Positions 1-10,031 of a DNA stretch of 64,000 nt are shown here, piece after piece. The notes beneath the pieces are model-generated. The model was not told where the DNA came from. It did not search any database and was given only the letters and a program-made list of their open reading frames with translations. This stretch comes from Dipteris shenzhenensis (Eukaryota; Polypodiophyta; Polypodiopsida; Gleicheniales), in NCBI GenBank assembly GCA_047967505.1, contig CM106538.1; one strand, written 5' to 3'. The translations under genes were made by a program, and so were the position numbers. Every line of letters starts with the position of its first letter. The stretch's first letter is position 1.

Positions 1-1857
1 GAGGATAGTGCTAGCCATGGTAGCTTGCTACACCTAGAGGTGTTATCCCCGTACTCCCTGACTAGGTGCAGATACATGATGGCTTGAAATGCAACATCTA
101 GCTGTAATGGGGGTGACCCAAACTCCGCTCGAATGATCTGGTGAGGAACAAATGGCTTACCATGGATCATCCATGATAACATGAGAACTTGTAGCCACTC
201 CACCATGGCCTACCTTGTATTTGACAAGTCTAGCCCGCAACATGGACTACCATACATCCCCATTGGGCAGACAAAGGAGTCAAAAAGAAACCCTTTGGTC
301 CGTGGATCCTGAAAGTGAGAGCGAAAGCATTGCATCTCTAGTCTAGCCAATAAAGCATATCCTCTGCTCAAGTGTGCCTACATCACGGGTCTCATAGTGA
401 GGATGGGTCCGAAAAAGATGACCCCAAGATAAGTGTATGATGAAACTACCTCAACAAGTGATCCATCAAATGTGAACTACTCCTGGCACATGATGGCTCG
501 AGATGTATTGAAGATCATAACCTTGATTTTACCCAAGTTGAGAGCCACATCAGCTATGTAAAGCAATATCTGGATCTGCATGCATGCAAGAGAGCAACCT
601 ACCCCCCCTGTGTTTGTATCACTGTCTCAAGCTCGTTAATGTAGAGGCCAAACAAGGTAGGTGATAATGGACATCCTTGTTTGACCTCGATAGTGCTCAT
701 GATCTCATCTATCCACCAAGATCCTACCGAGACTCTTCCTCAAACTCTCTCATAAAGTGCCATAATAGCCCAGATGATATCCTGGTCATAACCAAAATCT
801 TGTAGGCACTGTATGAGGTAGGCTCTCAGAACCGTGTCAAATGCTTTGCAGAAATCCACAAAGCAACAGTAAACCCTCTACTTCCGTGGCCTTGCCTCTT
901 CAATGATACATTTAAGCATGAGAATGTGATCCATGGTCCCATGATCACATCGGAATCTAGCCTGTCCTGCTGCTCTAAGTCCTTGACACTCCACAAATCT
1001 ACTGACCTTGGAATCAAGTACTGATGCATAAATCTTGGACATGACATATCCAATCATAATGGTTGTGTAGTTCTCCGGGCTCATGGGATCCCTTGCCTTA
1101 TGAATGGGTGAGATAGTGTTAATAGTCCAGGTGCATGGGAACCCCAAAAAAATAGCTTCATTAAATATCTTTTCTAAGATTGGGGCTAGGAGGTTAATCC
1201 CATATGCAATGAACTCAATGCATAGCCCCTCATGATCCTTCACTTGGCCATTATGAAGTTTCATTATAGCATCCTTTACCCCCCCTAGTGAAGAGAGTGC
1301 AGGATGTGGGGTGCGGCATATGTGAGAGGTTAGGGACTGGCTGATTTGGGATATCATAGAGTGTGCATGCATAATCAAACCACACCTGAGTGTCAGTGAG
1401 TGGTGAATGGGACCATCCCTCTAGAAATCTCTGCCAAAAGTCCTTAGAGTTGTTATTGAACAAGATGTTCAATAGATCCTCTTTGTTTCAACAAACAAAG
1501 TCTAGTTTCTTTTTGCGTACCAGTCAAAGATACTCACATAGCGTCTCTAGTACTCTCGAAAGACTGTTCTTGGTTTCTAATTTGAGCTTACGGCATAGAT
1601 CCTTACACTCATCATCGTACCAACTATTATAGGGTATAGTCCCAAGAGGTTGTGGGTGGGTAGAACGGGTGGTGTGAGTGAAAGCATGAAGAGCAGTCTC
1701 GTGTAGTGAGTGGGTGACTAGGGTAGCACAGTCCTCTAATAGGATATGAAATCAATGTAGGAGAGAAGTATGTACAGACGGCCAGAGTGAGTAGGTTCAT
1801 GATCGCTATCAAAGCATATATCATGGTAGGTGGAGTAATAACTCAATGGGGTGGGAA
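1..1857 (-). pseudogene. LINE reverse transcriptase, degenerate
   Basis: The enzyme would copy LINE RNA at a nicked target. From right to left the minus strand reads a linker typical of LINE ORF2 (WYDDECKDLCRK-like, with an internal TAG), the N-terminal fingers (GPILEKIF-like and SPENYTTI-like segments at 1378-878), the catalytic block A motif FVDFCKAFDTV (near 860-830), and the block KQGCPLSPTLFGLYINEL (near 690-630). The block C motif, normally YADD, reads YIADVAL near 565, so the catalytic pair is disrupted. The thumb segment (SSYTYLGVIF-like, near 450) follows. At least four stops and two frame changes are visible. Product class is certain; activity is excluded. Confidence 0.88.
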
Positions 1858-1866
1858 GTGCAATGC

Positions 1867-2312
1867 CCAAGGGATTCACTCTTCATGAAAGGGGGACGTC
1901 ACCTGTGTGCATGAACTTCAAGAAAACCCCCTATTTAAGATCCATGTAGGATGATAAAACACCCCTATTTAAGCTTATAAGATACCACCAAAATTCTATT
2001 ATGTCCCCCCTTTCCTTAAATCTACGTTCTTTCTCAAGCATTTAGATCACACAATAAGCAAATTTAGATTACTTTCCCTATCATGATTTAAAACCATACA
2101 CAAAACCAAACTTGTTTGGACTAGTCACCCAAGGTAGCCTATACTATGTCCCCCCCTCTTAAATATGGCATGGCCCCCCTAACTTAAATTCAAGATTGGG
2201 AAAAAATAAAAGGCCCCCCACCCCTAATGTATAAGCTTATACCTCATTAAAAAAACCCCCCCTATTGTACACTCACATGATATCATAAGTTTCCTCTTAT
2301 GAATCCCCTGGG
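1867..2312. mobile_element. MITE copy 1 (446 bp, 9-bp target duplication)
   Basis: A non-coding 446-bp block is flanked by perfect direct repeats GTGCAATGC at 1858-1866 and 2313-2321. Its ends are imperfect inverted repeats: the left end reads CCAAGGGATTCAC and the right end, reverse-complemented, reads CCAGGGGATTCA. A nearly identical block lies at 28894-29337 with its own different target duplication. A terminal inverted repeat plus a 9-11 bp duplication is the signature of Mutator-like elements, so I infer a non-autonomous Mutator-type MITE. It carries no reading frame. It interrupts a LINE whose protein similarity resumes on both sides. Confidence 0.82.
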
Positions 2313-2321
2313 GTGCAATGC

Positions 2322-2690
2322 AACGGGGAGTGGAAATGCTAAAGAAAAGATAGGTATGATCAGCCCTCGGAGGGAGAGGTGCTACAGTAAAGTCAGTGAT
2401 GTGAGATGTGAAGGCAAGGGATCCCATGATGTAGTCAACAACACTAGAGCCTCCCCCATGTGGAAAGCACATGAAACCACCTAAGGCTAGCCATCTGTCA
2501 AGACCATTATAAATAATGAGATCATGCATCTTGTTGAGGTCTAACAGGGCCTGCCCATAAGATGTGAACAGTCCTCATCTGTCGGCCAAAAGCTGTAGCA
2601 TACCTGCCTCCTGAAGGTCTATGTCTGGAAATAGAGTGGAATCATCCTAAGAGGGCTTCTCCATGGGTAGAGAAGTCAACAATGGACTAG
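2322..2690 (-). pseudogene. LINE endonuclease C-terminal part
   Basis: The minus-strand frame at 2529-2322 shows HDLIIYNGLDRW, then FPHGGGSSVVDYIMGS and ADHTYLFFSI. These match the last conserved blocks of the apurinic/apyrimidinic-type LINE endonuclease, where an SxxDY segment and a final D-H pair lie near the active site. The frame continues upstream to about 2690 with LFPDIDLQEAGMLQL and FTSYGQALLDLNKMHD, and is broken by one stop. The catalytic N-terminal half is missing, because a copia LTR begins just to the right. The same protein continues on the other side of the MITE. Confidence 0.82.
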
Positions 2691-2703
2691 CATAGAGCAA
2701 AAA

Positions 2704-2917
2704 ATGGAGATGTCTCATCCTTGCCTCCGATATCTCTAGCAAAAGGTGAGAGTGCTCTAGACAGAAGCAAGAACAGAAGAGGGAGACAGAGAAACAGAGA
2801 GCCACACAAGTTTTGGTGGGCGGAGAACCACCCTAATCTTCTTTTTCATTCATTTATATATGCATTTGAGTATTGTACATAACCGGGGTAAAGGCACAGT
2901 GACCTTTAACCCCCACA
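2704..2917 (-). repeat. 3' LTR of the minus-strand Ty1/copia element
   Basis: Downstream of the copia pol stop, the minus strand shows a purine tract and then TGTGGGGG, a plausible LTR start with its first base at 2917. The sequence contains a short AT-rich stretch and ends near 2704-2713, where ...GAGACA or ...CTCCA give two possible TG...CA ends. LINE similarity resumes at about 2690. Because the 5' LTR is absent, the outer boundary and target duplication cannot be checked. Confidence 0.55.
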
Positions 2918-2918
2918 A

Positions 2919-2930
2919 CCTCCCACTTAA
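2919..2930 (-). other. Polypurine tract of the copia element
   Basis: The minus strand reads TTAAGTGGGAGG immediately before the putative LTR start. A purine-rich tract at this position primes plus-strand DNA synthesis in LTR retrotransposons. Confidence 0.55.
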
Positions 2931-2970
2931 AGGACAATGTGCCTTTAAGGGAGAACGACCAGTGAGCATA

Positions 2971-4500
2971 CTATCCTATGCCCATCAATACACCACAATA
3001 CTCAAACCGTTGACTAGGTGAACTCTTCATCAGCATATCTATAGGGTTATCATCTGTATGAACCTTGACAAACTCTATGCGCTTGTGCTCAAGTACCTCC
3101 CTGATGAAATGGTACCTGACCTCAATGTGTTTGGTCTTTGCATGAAAGACCGGATTCCATGCTAGCTGAATAGCACTCATGGAATCACTATGCAATGTCG
3201 GTACACCTATATGAATCCCCGAATCTCCCACTAGCCAATCAAGCCATATAGCCTCATTGCAACCCTCTATGGCTGCAACATACTTAGCCTCTGTGGTAGA
3301 CAAAGCGACACACTTCTGTGCACAAGACATCCACGACATTGCACCACCTGCAAAGGTGAACACATAACCAGAAGTGGATGTGCTACTATCCACATGCCCT
3401 GCATAGTCTGAATCTATGTACCCAAGTACGCGGATGTCTCCTCTACCAAAGCAGATGCACATCTCCTTGGTACCCTTCATGTACCTCATGATGCACTTAA
3501 TTGCCTCCCAATTCCTCTTTCCTAGATTAGCCATATACCGGCTAACAACTCCCACTGCAAATGCAATGTCTAGTCTAGTAGCTATCATACAATACATAAG
3601 ACTCCCAACTATTGATGCATAAGGAACCTTGGCCATCATGCCCCTTTCCTCATCTGATTTGGGACTATCTGTATGACTTAGTTTCACATATGGAGGAAAT
3701 GGAGTACTCACTGCCTTCCCCCCCTCCATATTGAAACACTGCAATACTTTTGTAACATACTCCTTCTGTGAAAGCCAAAGGAGTTTCCTACTCCGATCAC
3801 ATGTGAGGCGCATACCAAGAATATGACCTACAAGTCCCAAATCCTTCATATCAAAGGCCTCATGAAACTTGGCCTTTAATGCATCTAGCTCATAAGTATT
3901 CTTGCTAGCCAATAGCATATCATCCACATATAGTGCCAGGATTATCAGGCTATTATCCTTAGCCCTTTTAGTGTAGAGGCAGTGATCAATTTCACTCCTT
4001 CTAAAAACCTGGGACCAAATGAAAGCATCAAACTTTTGATACCATTCTCTAGGCGCTTGCTTAAGACCATAGAGACTCTTCTTCAGCTTGCAAACTAAAT
4101 GCTCTTTGCCCTTTTCTTCAAAGCCTTCTAGCTGCACCATGTAAATTTCCTCATGCAGATCCCCGTGCAAGAAAGCTTTCTTGACACCCATCTGCATAAG
4201 CTCCATATCCTCTGATGCCACTAGTCTAAGCATGCATCTAAGTGTGGTCATCTTCACAACTGGAGAGAATATCTCATCAAATTCCACACCCTTCTCTTGC
4301 TTGAATCCTTTAGCGACCAAATGGGCCTTGTACCTAGGCACATCATCATCTGTGACCATCTTGTAGACCCATTTATATGTCAATGCTTTCTTTCCATGTG
4401 GCAAATAAACCAAGTCCCAAGTCTTATTATTCATAAGTGAACTCATCTCTGATTGCATTCTCTGATTGCATAGCATACTCCCACTTGCGTTGATCCTCAC
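2971..4500 (-). pseudogene. Ty1/copia reverse transcriptase and RNase H
   Basis: This 509-residue open stretch is the C-terminal half of a copia polyprotein. Its start carries the RVT_2 opening (NNKTWDLVYLPHGKKAL). The fingers include KMTTLRCMLRLVA, and the catalytic motif is ALYVDDMLLA. RNase H follows with GYIDSDYAG, the STTEAKYVA block and HIEVRYHFIREVL. It ends at a natural-looking stop after the conserved tail. This stretch has no internal stops, but it is out of frame with the linker upstream (4427-4792) and the integrase is broken, so no full polyprotein can be made. Neighbours and order (GAG-pre-integrase, IN, RT, RH) assign it firmly to Ty1/copia. Confidence 0.93.
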
Positions 4501-4792
4501 GCATCATAGCCTCTCTATAGCAAGAAGGCTCCCCGCAATCAGTAAGCATCACATAGTCTACCCCTGGAACAAACCTATCAGGCGGTCTAGACACTCGAGA
4601 TGATCTTCTCAAGGGCATTTCAGCTTGTTGTTCCACCTGCATATCGGGCATATTTGGCTCATCATTTCCACCAATAGATGATCCATCATCTACCCTTGAT
4701 TGTATACCTGTGGGAGTATTTGGTGGTACCATTTCTTGCACATTTGGTGCATGGACAGCTTGCTGTCTATCAACATATGCAGGTGGATTCAC
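4427..4792 (-). pseudogene. Copia integrase-RT linker region
   Basis: This frame holds the acidic, low-complexity linker between integrase and reverse transcriptase of the copia polyprotein. It includes a cluster PLRRSSRVSRPPDRFVPG, matching the usual R-R-S-x-R-x-x-x-P-P-x-R-Y/F block, followed by the start of the RT module. It overlaps the downstream RT frame in a different register at about 4427-4500, which places a frameshift there. Confidence 0.8.
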
Positions 4793-4795
4793 ATC

Positions 4796-5850
4796 CTAGA
4801 AAGTGATTCTCCTCATTTCAATATCCCTCATGGGTGCCTTATGCATCTTCTTATCATTGAAGAGTACATCATGGTTGCATATGATCTTCTTTGCTTCTGG
4901 ATCCCAGAGACGATAGCCCATCTCTCCACTTTCACCATAACCCATAAAGATGCATTTCCTAGACTTAGGAACTAGCTTTTTTCGAAGCTCTTTTGGCACA
5001 TGTGCATATGCCTCACACCCAAATATACACAAAAGAGAGTAAGAGGGCTTCTTGCCACTCCATGCCTCTTCAGGAATACCATGATCCAAACTCTTACTAG
5101 GTGATCTATTGATCACATGCACTGTAGTCTTCATTGCCTTAGCCCAAAAACCACCAGAAAGATTTGCATTAGAAAGCATGCATTGCAACCTTTCTTGGTA
5201 TGGTTCATCTTTTCTGCAACTGGATTTTGCTTTGGAGTACGAGGGGATGTGAGCTCCCTCTTAATCCCATGTGTATCATAGAAATGCTGAAAGTCATGAG
5301 AGAGATACTCTCCACCATTGTTAGTCTATAGGCATTTAAGCGTTCTACTTGACTGATTCTCAACCAAGGCCAACCATTTCTGAAATACCTATTACACATC
5401 ACTCTTTCGAGCTATAGCATAAGCCCACACTTTCCTAGTTGCATCATCAATGAAGGTCACATAGTATTCAGCCCCCCCTAATGACCATGTAGGCATGGCA
5501 CCACATACGTCTGAATGCACCAAATCAAGCTTTTCAAACTCTTTCTTTCCCCTTCTTTTATGGGCTAATTTAGTCTGCTTCCCATAAAGACAGTGCTCAC
5601 AAAATTCAAAATCAGAGAAACTCAAGTGTGGTACGTAACCCAACACAGCATAGGAGTTTCATTCCATTTTGGCTCATGTGCCCCAACCTGCAGTGCCACA
5701 AAGAAGTGCTTGGCTGCTCGGTTATTGCAACAACATGATCAAATACCCCTGATACATGTAAGGGATACAAAGTCCCACACTTGGCACCCCTGGGCAAAAG
5801 CATAGAGCCCTTCTGAATTTTCCAACTCTAAAAGACAAAAGTGGTATGAA
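4796..5850 (-). pseudogene. Ty1/copia GAG-pre-integrase and integrase, broken
   Basis: The minus strand carries pieces of the copia integrase in several registers. Near 5690 is LWHCRLGHMS, the zinc-binding GAG-pre-integrase motif; near 5590 is FCEHCLYGKQ, its Cys pair. The catalytic core begins with LDLVHSDVCGAMP (first acidic residue) at about 5540, and FIDDATRKVWAYAI follows. At 5188-4796 is the C-terminal core (NRSPSKSLDHGIPEEAWSGK, FGCEAYAHVPK, KCIFMGYGE). At least two frame changes lie near 5390 and 5200. The protease and gag are missing: similarity stops near 5850, where a gypsy fragment in the opposite orientation begins. Confidence 0.88.
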
Positions 5851-5854
5851 AACT

Positions 5855-6780
5855 AGCATCATCCACATTTCAAAAGTGGGGAATAGATTTTGTCAGGCCC
5901 TTGCCCATGACTGCCCGTAAAAAGAAGTATCTTTTGGTAGCCACTCAGTATGTCACTAAGTGGGTTGAAGCTATTGCCCTCCCCACTGCAAATGGTAAGG
6001 CAGTTTCAAATTTCATATTTGAACATATCTGCACAAGGTTTGGGACACCCATGGAAATTGTCTCTGACCATGGGAGTTCATTCTTAAATGAAGCAGTGAA
6101 GTTACTCATGGATTGCATGGGTATTGATCATCACATTTCCAGCATCTATTATTCGGCATCCATGGGTCAAACAGAGCAGACCAATGGCCTCCTTTTGTAA
6201 AACCATGGGAAAAATGGCCACAAGAAACAGGAGCTAGTGGGATCAGAAGGTCATTGAAGCTGTGTGGGCTTACAACATCACTCATAAAATGTCTACAGGT
6301 CACACTCCTTTTGAGTTAGTGTATGGAACTGAGGCAGTTTTACCACTAGAGATAGAGATTCCGGCCTTGAGATTGGCACAAGAATAGAGGATGATAGAAG
6401 ATGAACATGTAGAGGCCGGATTGGTGCAACTTGAGAAGCTAGATGAAACCCAACGCCTTGTACTACACCAAACAGAGATCCAAAAGGATCGGCAAAAGGC
6501 CCACTTGGATGCTAAGATTCGCAAGGGATGGGAAAGACATTTTGCTGAGGGGGATGTTGTGCTATGCTTTGATAACAGATTGGACCACCAAATGGATAAG
6601 AAGTTTCTACCACTGTGGACTGGTCCATACAAAGTCATCAAGGAACATAGCAATGGGTCTGTACTAGTTTAGGAGCTACATGAACCATATGGCAAGAAGG
6701 TGATCAACAAGCATTACCTCAAGCCCTTCTTTGTGCATGATGGACCTAGGCATGGAAATGCTATGCATTCCCTGCCTAGG
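5855..6780 (+). pseudogene. Ty3/gypsy integrase fragment
   Basis: The plus strand starts abruptly inside an integrase core: FQKWGIDFVRPL near 5868 is the block around the first catalytic aspartate. Then come ATQYVTKWVEAIAL and FGTPMEIVSDHGSSF, containing the second aspartate. The third acidic block reads SASMGQTEQTNGL, with E retained. A TAA at 6198 and a frame change follow. The C-terminal part resumes at 6391-6672 with KKFLPLWTGPYKVIKEHSNGS and, after a TAG, NKHYLKPFF. The frame ends at a purine tract before an LTR. No gag, protease or RT is present, so this is a 5'-truncated element lying tail to tail with the copia remnant. Confidence 0.88.
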
Positions 6781-6789
6781 GGGGGGAAC

Positions 6790-7740
6790 TGTTATGGATA
6801 AATTTGTCTAAGGAGAAAGGCATAAATATGAGTGTGTGTTTGTATGTGTGGAAATAGTATAATAAAATATGGTGTGCATAGGGCCTAGGGTTGAGGTGGT
6901 AGGGCATGACCATGTGCCACCCTTCCACGTAAGAGGACCCATAAGGTGTGTTGTACGTAATCCATGGTAGTAATATTATAAAATGTAAGGTGGCATGGCT
7001 CCTCCATGTGCCACCCCTCCACCTAGGCTGCATTTAGTGAGATATGGCTCAAATTCCATGGGAGAAGTAATATAAAATAGGTGGAGATGGATATTATATT
7101 GGGTTATTCCCTCCATATAGGATAAGCCCATGTGGGGGAGGTATAGATAGTCCAAGGATGCAAGTTAAATAATGGGGAAAGTAGGATGAGGTGGCAAGAT
7201 TCCTTGTGCCAACCCTCCACTTGTCCTCCTAGAGGTTAAACATATTATAAAATTGGGGAGAGACCAAGAGAATATCATAGGCTTGAGATATGGGGCTTGA
7301 TTTATGTGGAAAAATGAGGCAAAGGGTTGTTGTGCACAATTGAGAGTGCGTAACTACCAAGCCCACATGGGAGACTTTTCCACACACACACCATACATGT
7401 GGGAGGATGCATTTATTGAGAGAGAGCCCCTCTCTTGGCCATAAAAGGAGGGGGCTATTCTTTGATGAGACACGCTCATTCTTGTAAAGCCCCCTAGCTA
7501 GTACTTTGATTTCTTCCTTCTCTTCCTTTCAAAATAAAGCATGGTCCTCTTCCCTTAATGTCTCCATCTTTACATTCCTCCTCCCATCATGTACATGCTT
7601 CTCTTCTCCCTGTCCCTTTCCCCTTGTGTCATAGTCTCCCTCTTCATTCCCTCCCCTTCTAATTCCTTTTCCCCTCCCATGATAACGTTTCACCCTCACA
7701 TTCTCCTTTCCTCTATGGCCCTCGAGCATCGCCATGCTTA
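6790..7740 (+). repeat. Putative 3' LTR of the gypsy fragment
   Basis: Right after the integrase C-terminus, a G-rich polypurine tract (about 6778-6788) leads to TGTTATGG, a likely LTR start. The body contains a TATA-like CATAAAAGG at 7440-7448, followed by a transcript-like stretch and an AATAAAG-like signal near 7535. Three loose copies of a motif around ATGTGCCACCC occur near 6912, 7010 and 7210. The right edge is uncertain: pyrimidine-rich sequence continues to about 7920, where GCAACA could be the true end. Confidence 0.5.
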
Positions 7741-7939
7741 GCCTCTAGCCTCTGGTCCTGATTTCTTTTCTGACTAATACCACATACATTTTGCCCTCCA
7801 CCTCTACCTCTTCCCCCTCCACCCTCCCCCTCCCCCTGCCCCCCTTCCCCTTGGTGCCTCCCTTCCCCCCTCCACCCTACCATCTCCCATTGATCCCCTT
7901 GCCCCACCTTGCAGCAACAGTGTTGCTTCACGATGTGAC

Positions 7940-8843
7940 TTGTCGAAGTCCACTATCCATCATCGTACTAGCAAGATTGTGCAGTCTTTTTTTAGTGACC
8001 TCATACGAGCTTCACAGTCTGCTCTTCTCACATCCCTGATTGATCACCCTGACTTGGTAGAGTGTAGGAGGCTTGCTGGTCTTGGTGCACGTAGAGATAG
8101 GGTTGTATGTAGTGAGGTCCTTAGCAATTTTCGACGTTCCTATGCTTCTATTAAGCATAGGAACTCCAGTGATGCCTTGGTAGCATGTCATGCTATTGTG
8201 GCTACCATTAATAGACCTCATATGACAGGCCATGTGCATATTGCTTCACATCTTCTTCAGATTGCACCGTGCACATTGCGAGCAGGCATGATTAGGAGGC
8301 AGAGTCTAGAGGATAGTGAGACTCATGCTCTTTGGGCTTCGAGTGGTCGTGCGCCTCGCAGCGATCGATTGTTGGATGATTCCACTAGGTCCTTCATACA
8401 ATAAATTTGGGAGGAGCATTGTAGAGCATCCCCGGTGTTCAAGAAGGCATTACGGAAGAGGGCATCACGCGGGGTGTACATTGAGCATGGTGCACGTTTT
8501 TTGGAGTGTACCTAGACTGAGTTGTACACTCAGTTTGTAGAGGCGCACCCGGAGTTTAGGATTGGGGCAAAGGTCATTTGAGTGATGCAGGCCATGGTTA
8601 GTGCGATGCTTTCAGGAGCGTGACACATGCTATTGTCACTACCATGTGGATTTTGGATTGATGTATGACATATTCAATTCCCTTAATGGTCATAGGGGAG
8701 TGGTTCCTACTAGCCCTCGCGAATTCATTCATTCCATATTGTGTACACGAGATGGCGATGCTTTATTCCACTCCCTTGATTGTGTGGAAGGCAGGTGTAC
8801 TTTGTGTGGTGACTTTGCTAGCACGGCGCTTAGGCTACCCTAA
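7940..8843 (+). pseudogene. Decayed Cys/His-rich frame of unknown family
   Basis: A 154-codon open stretch begins at 7940. Readable sequence continues after a TAA at 8402 (EEHCRASPVFKKALRKRAS, then LYTQFVEAHPEFRIG) through two further stops. It changes frame near 8600 into a block with the motif ERDTCYCHYHVDFGL and then CVEGRCTLCGDFA. The C-x-C-x-Y-H and C-x4-C-x2-C pattern suggests metal binding. The end of the frame lies inside the first 185-bp tandem repeat. I do not recognise the family. An internal segment of a DNA transposon is possible, but no terminal repeats were found. No function is claimed. Confidence 0.5.
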
Positions 8844-9350
8844 ACATACATCCATGCAAGATTTGGTCTCTAATTAATTTGGTATGTGCCACGTGGAAGG
8901 TATAATGCATACATTTTTACAATCCTTACTAGTGACTACGCATGAAAAATGGCACACATACTAACCAAATATGCATGTGGACTTATCTGTTAGAGATGAA
9001 ACTTTGCATGGCTCTTAGGCTACCCTAGACATATATCCATGCAAGATTTGGTCTCCAACTAATTTGGTATGTGCCACATGGAAGGTATAATGTGTACATT
9101 TCTACAATCCCTACTAGTGACTACATATGAAAAATGGCCCACGTACTAACCAAATATGCATGTGGACTTATCTATTGGGGATGAAACTTTGCACATCTCT
9201 TAGGCTACCCTAGACCTACATCCACACAAGATTGGGTCTCCAACTGATTTGGTATGTGCCACGTGGAAGGTATAATCCCTAGTAGTGACTACGTATGAAA
9301 AATGGCGCACGTACTAACCAAATATGCATGTGGAATTAACTGTTCGGGAT
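8831..9350. repeat. Three tandem 185-bp repeats
   Basis: The phrase TAGGCTACCCTA starts at 8831, 9016 and 9201, giving a period of exactly 185 bp. Each copy contains GCAAGATTTGGTCTC-like and GGTATGTGCCACRTGGAAGG segments and ends in a block around CAAATATGCATGTGGA. The third copy lacks about 22 bp around the TACATTTCTACAATCC segment. The array overlaps the last codons of the upstream frame. Confidence 0.9.
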
Positions 9351-9556
9351 GATTTTGGACCAATCGTACATAATCATGTATTAATGTTTGAACACATATT
9401 GCTACCAATGGGCACCATTCCATGCTAAACATTGACATTTTTATCTTAATCTACAATCTACAAAAATTGGTGACAATATTAGTGTAATAATTGCAAGCAT
9501 TGATATACGCGAAATTCAATATGATATTCAAAATGATAAAGTTCATAGCATGAGAC

Positions 9557-9621
<65 letters not shown>

Positions 9622-10031
9622 TATACTTGAACACCCTTTCAATGCTTAATGTTTATAATTACTTCAACGGCATTATTTTTAAAATACCTTATGTATTAGA
9701 TGTGTTAATTGAGATATTTGAAATTCAAAATCATACTCCTAATTTTAAATGTTTATGTTAGATTTGAACAAACTATAAACTGAGATAAACAAAGTAAGAA
9801 GAACATCATGAAAGTACCAAAATGCTCATACATCATAAAAGTAAGAACAATATCATGAAAGTACCAAAATGAATGTGTACATCATCATCATCATCATGTA
9901 GAAGTCCATCCCTAAACAAGATATGTGTGAAGCCTAAACAATCATCCTGAATCAAAATCTGATAACTCCACATATGATCCTCTAGTCATCCTCTGACAAG
10001 GCTCCTATATGACCCGTTGCCCAACCGTCCG
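9351..10031. other. AT-rich spacer with a (GA)n microsatellite
   Basis: No gene is seen. A (GA)n tract occupies about 9556-9618. A short direct duplication of the phrase ATCATGAAAGTACCAAAATG occurs near 9806 and 9852, and a small (CAT)n run lies near 9884. Confidence 0.7.

Larger units (their letters stand above)
1..2690 (-). mobile_element. LINE (non-LTR retrotransposon), degenerate, split by a MITE
   Basis: Reading leftward, this segment has the order expected of the second ORF of a plant LINE: the tail of an apurinic-type endonuclease (about 2690-2322), a linker (about 1855-1390), then the reverse transcriptase (1378 to about 1). The element enters from outside the window on its 3' side, so its tail and poly(A) are not visible. 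A 446-bp element (1867-2312) interrupts it. The upstream side is cut near 2690 by a copia LTR. Frames are broken by stops and shifts, so it is a fossil. Class is clear from motifs; clade was not determined. Confidence 0.9.

Noticed and set aside
9451-9642. Small minus-strand frame rich in Ser-Leu
   Set aside because: It is the translation of the (GA)n microsatellite.
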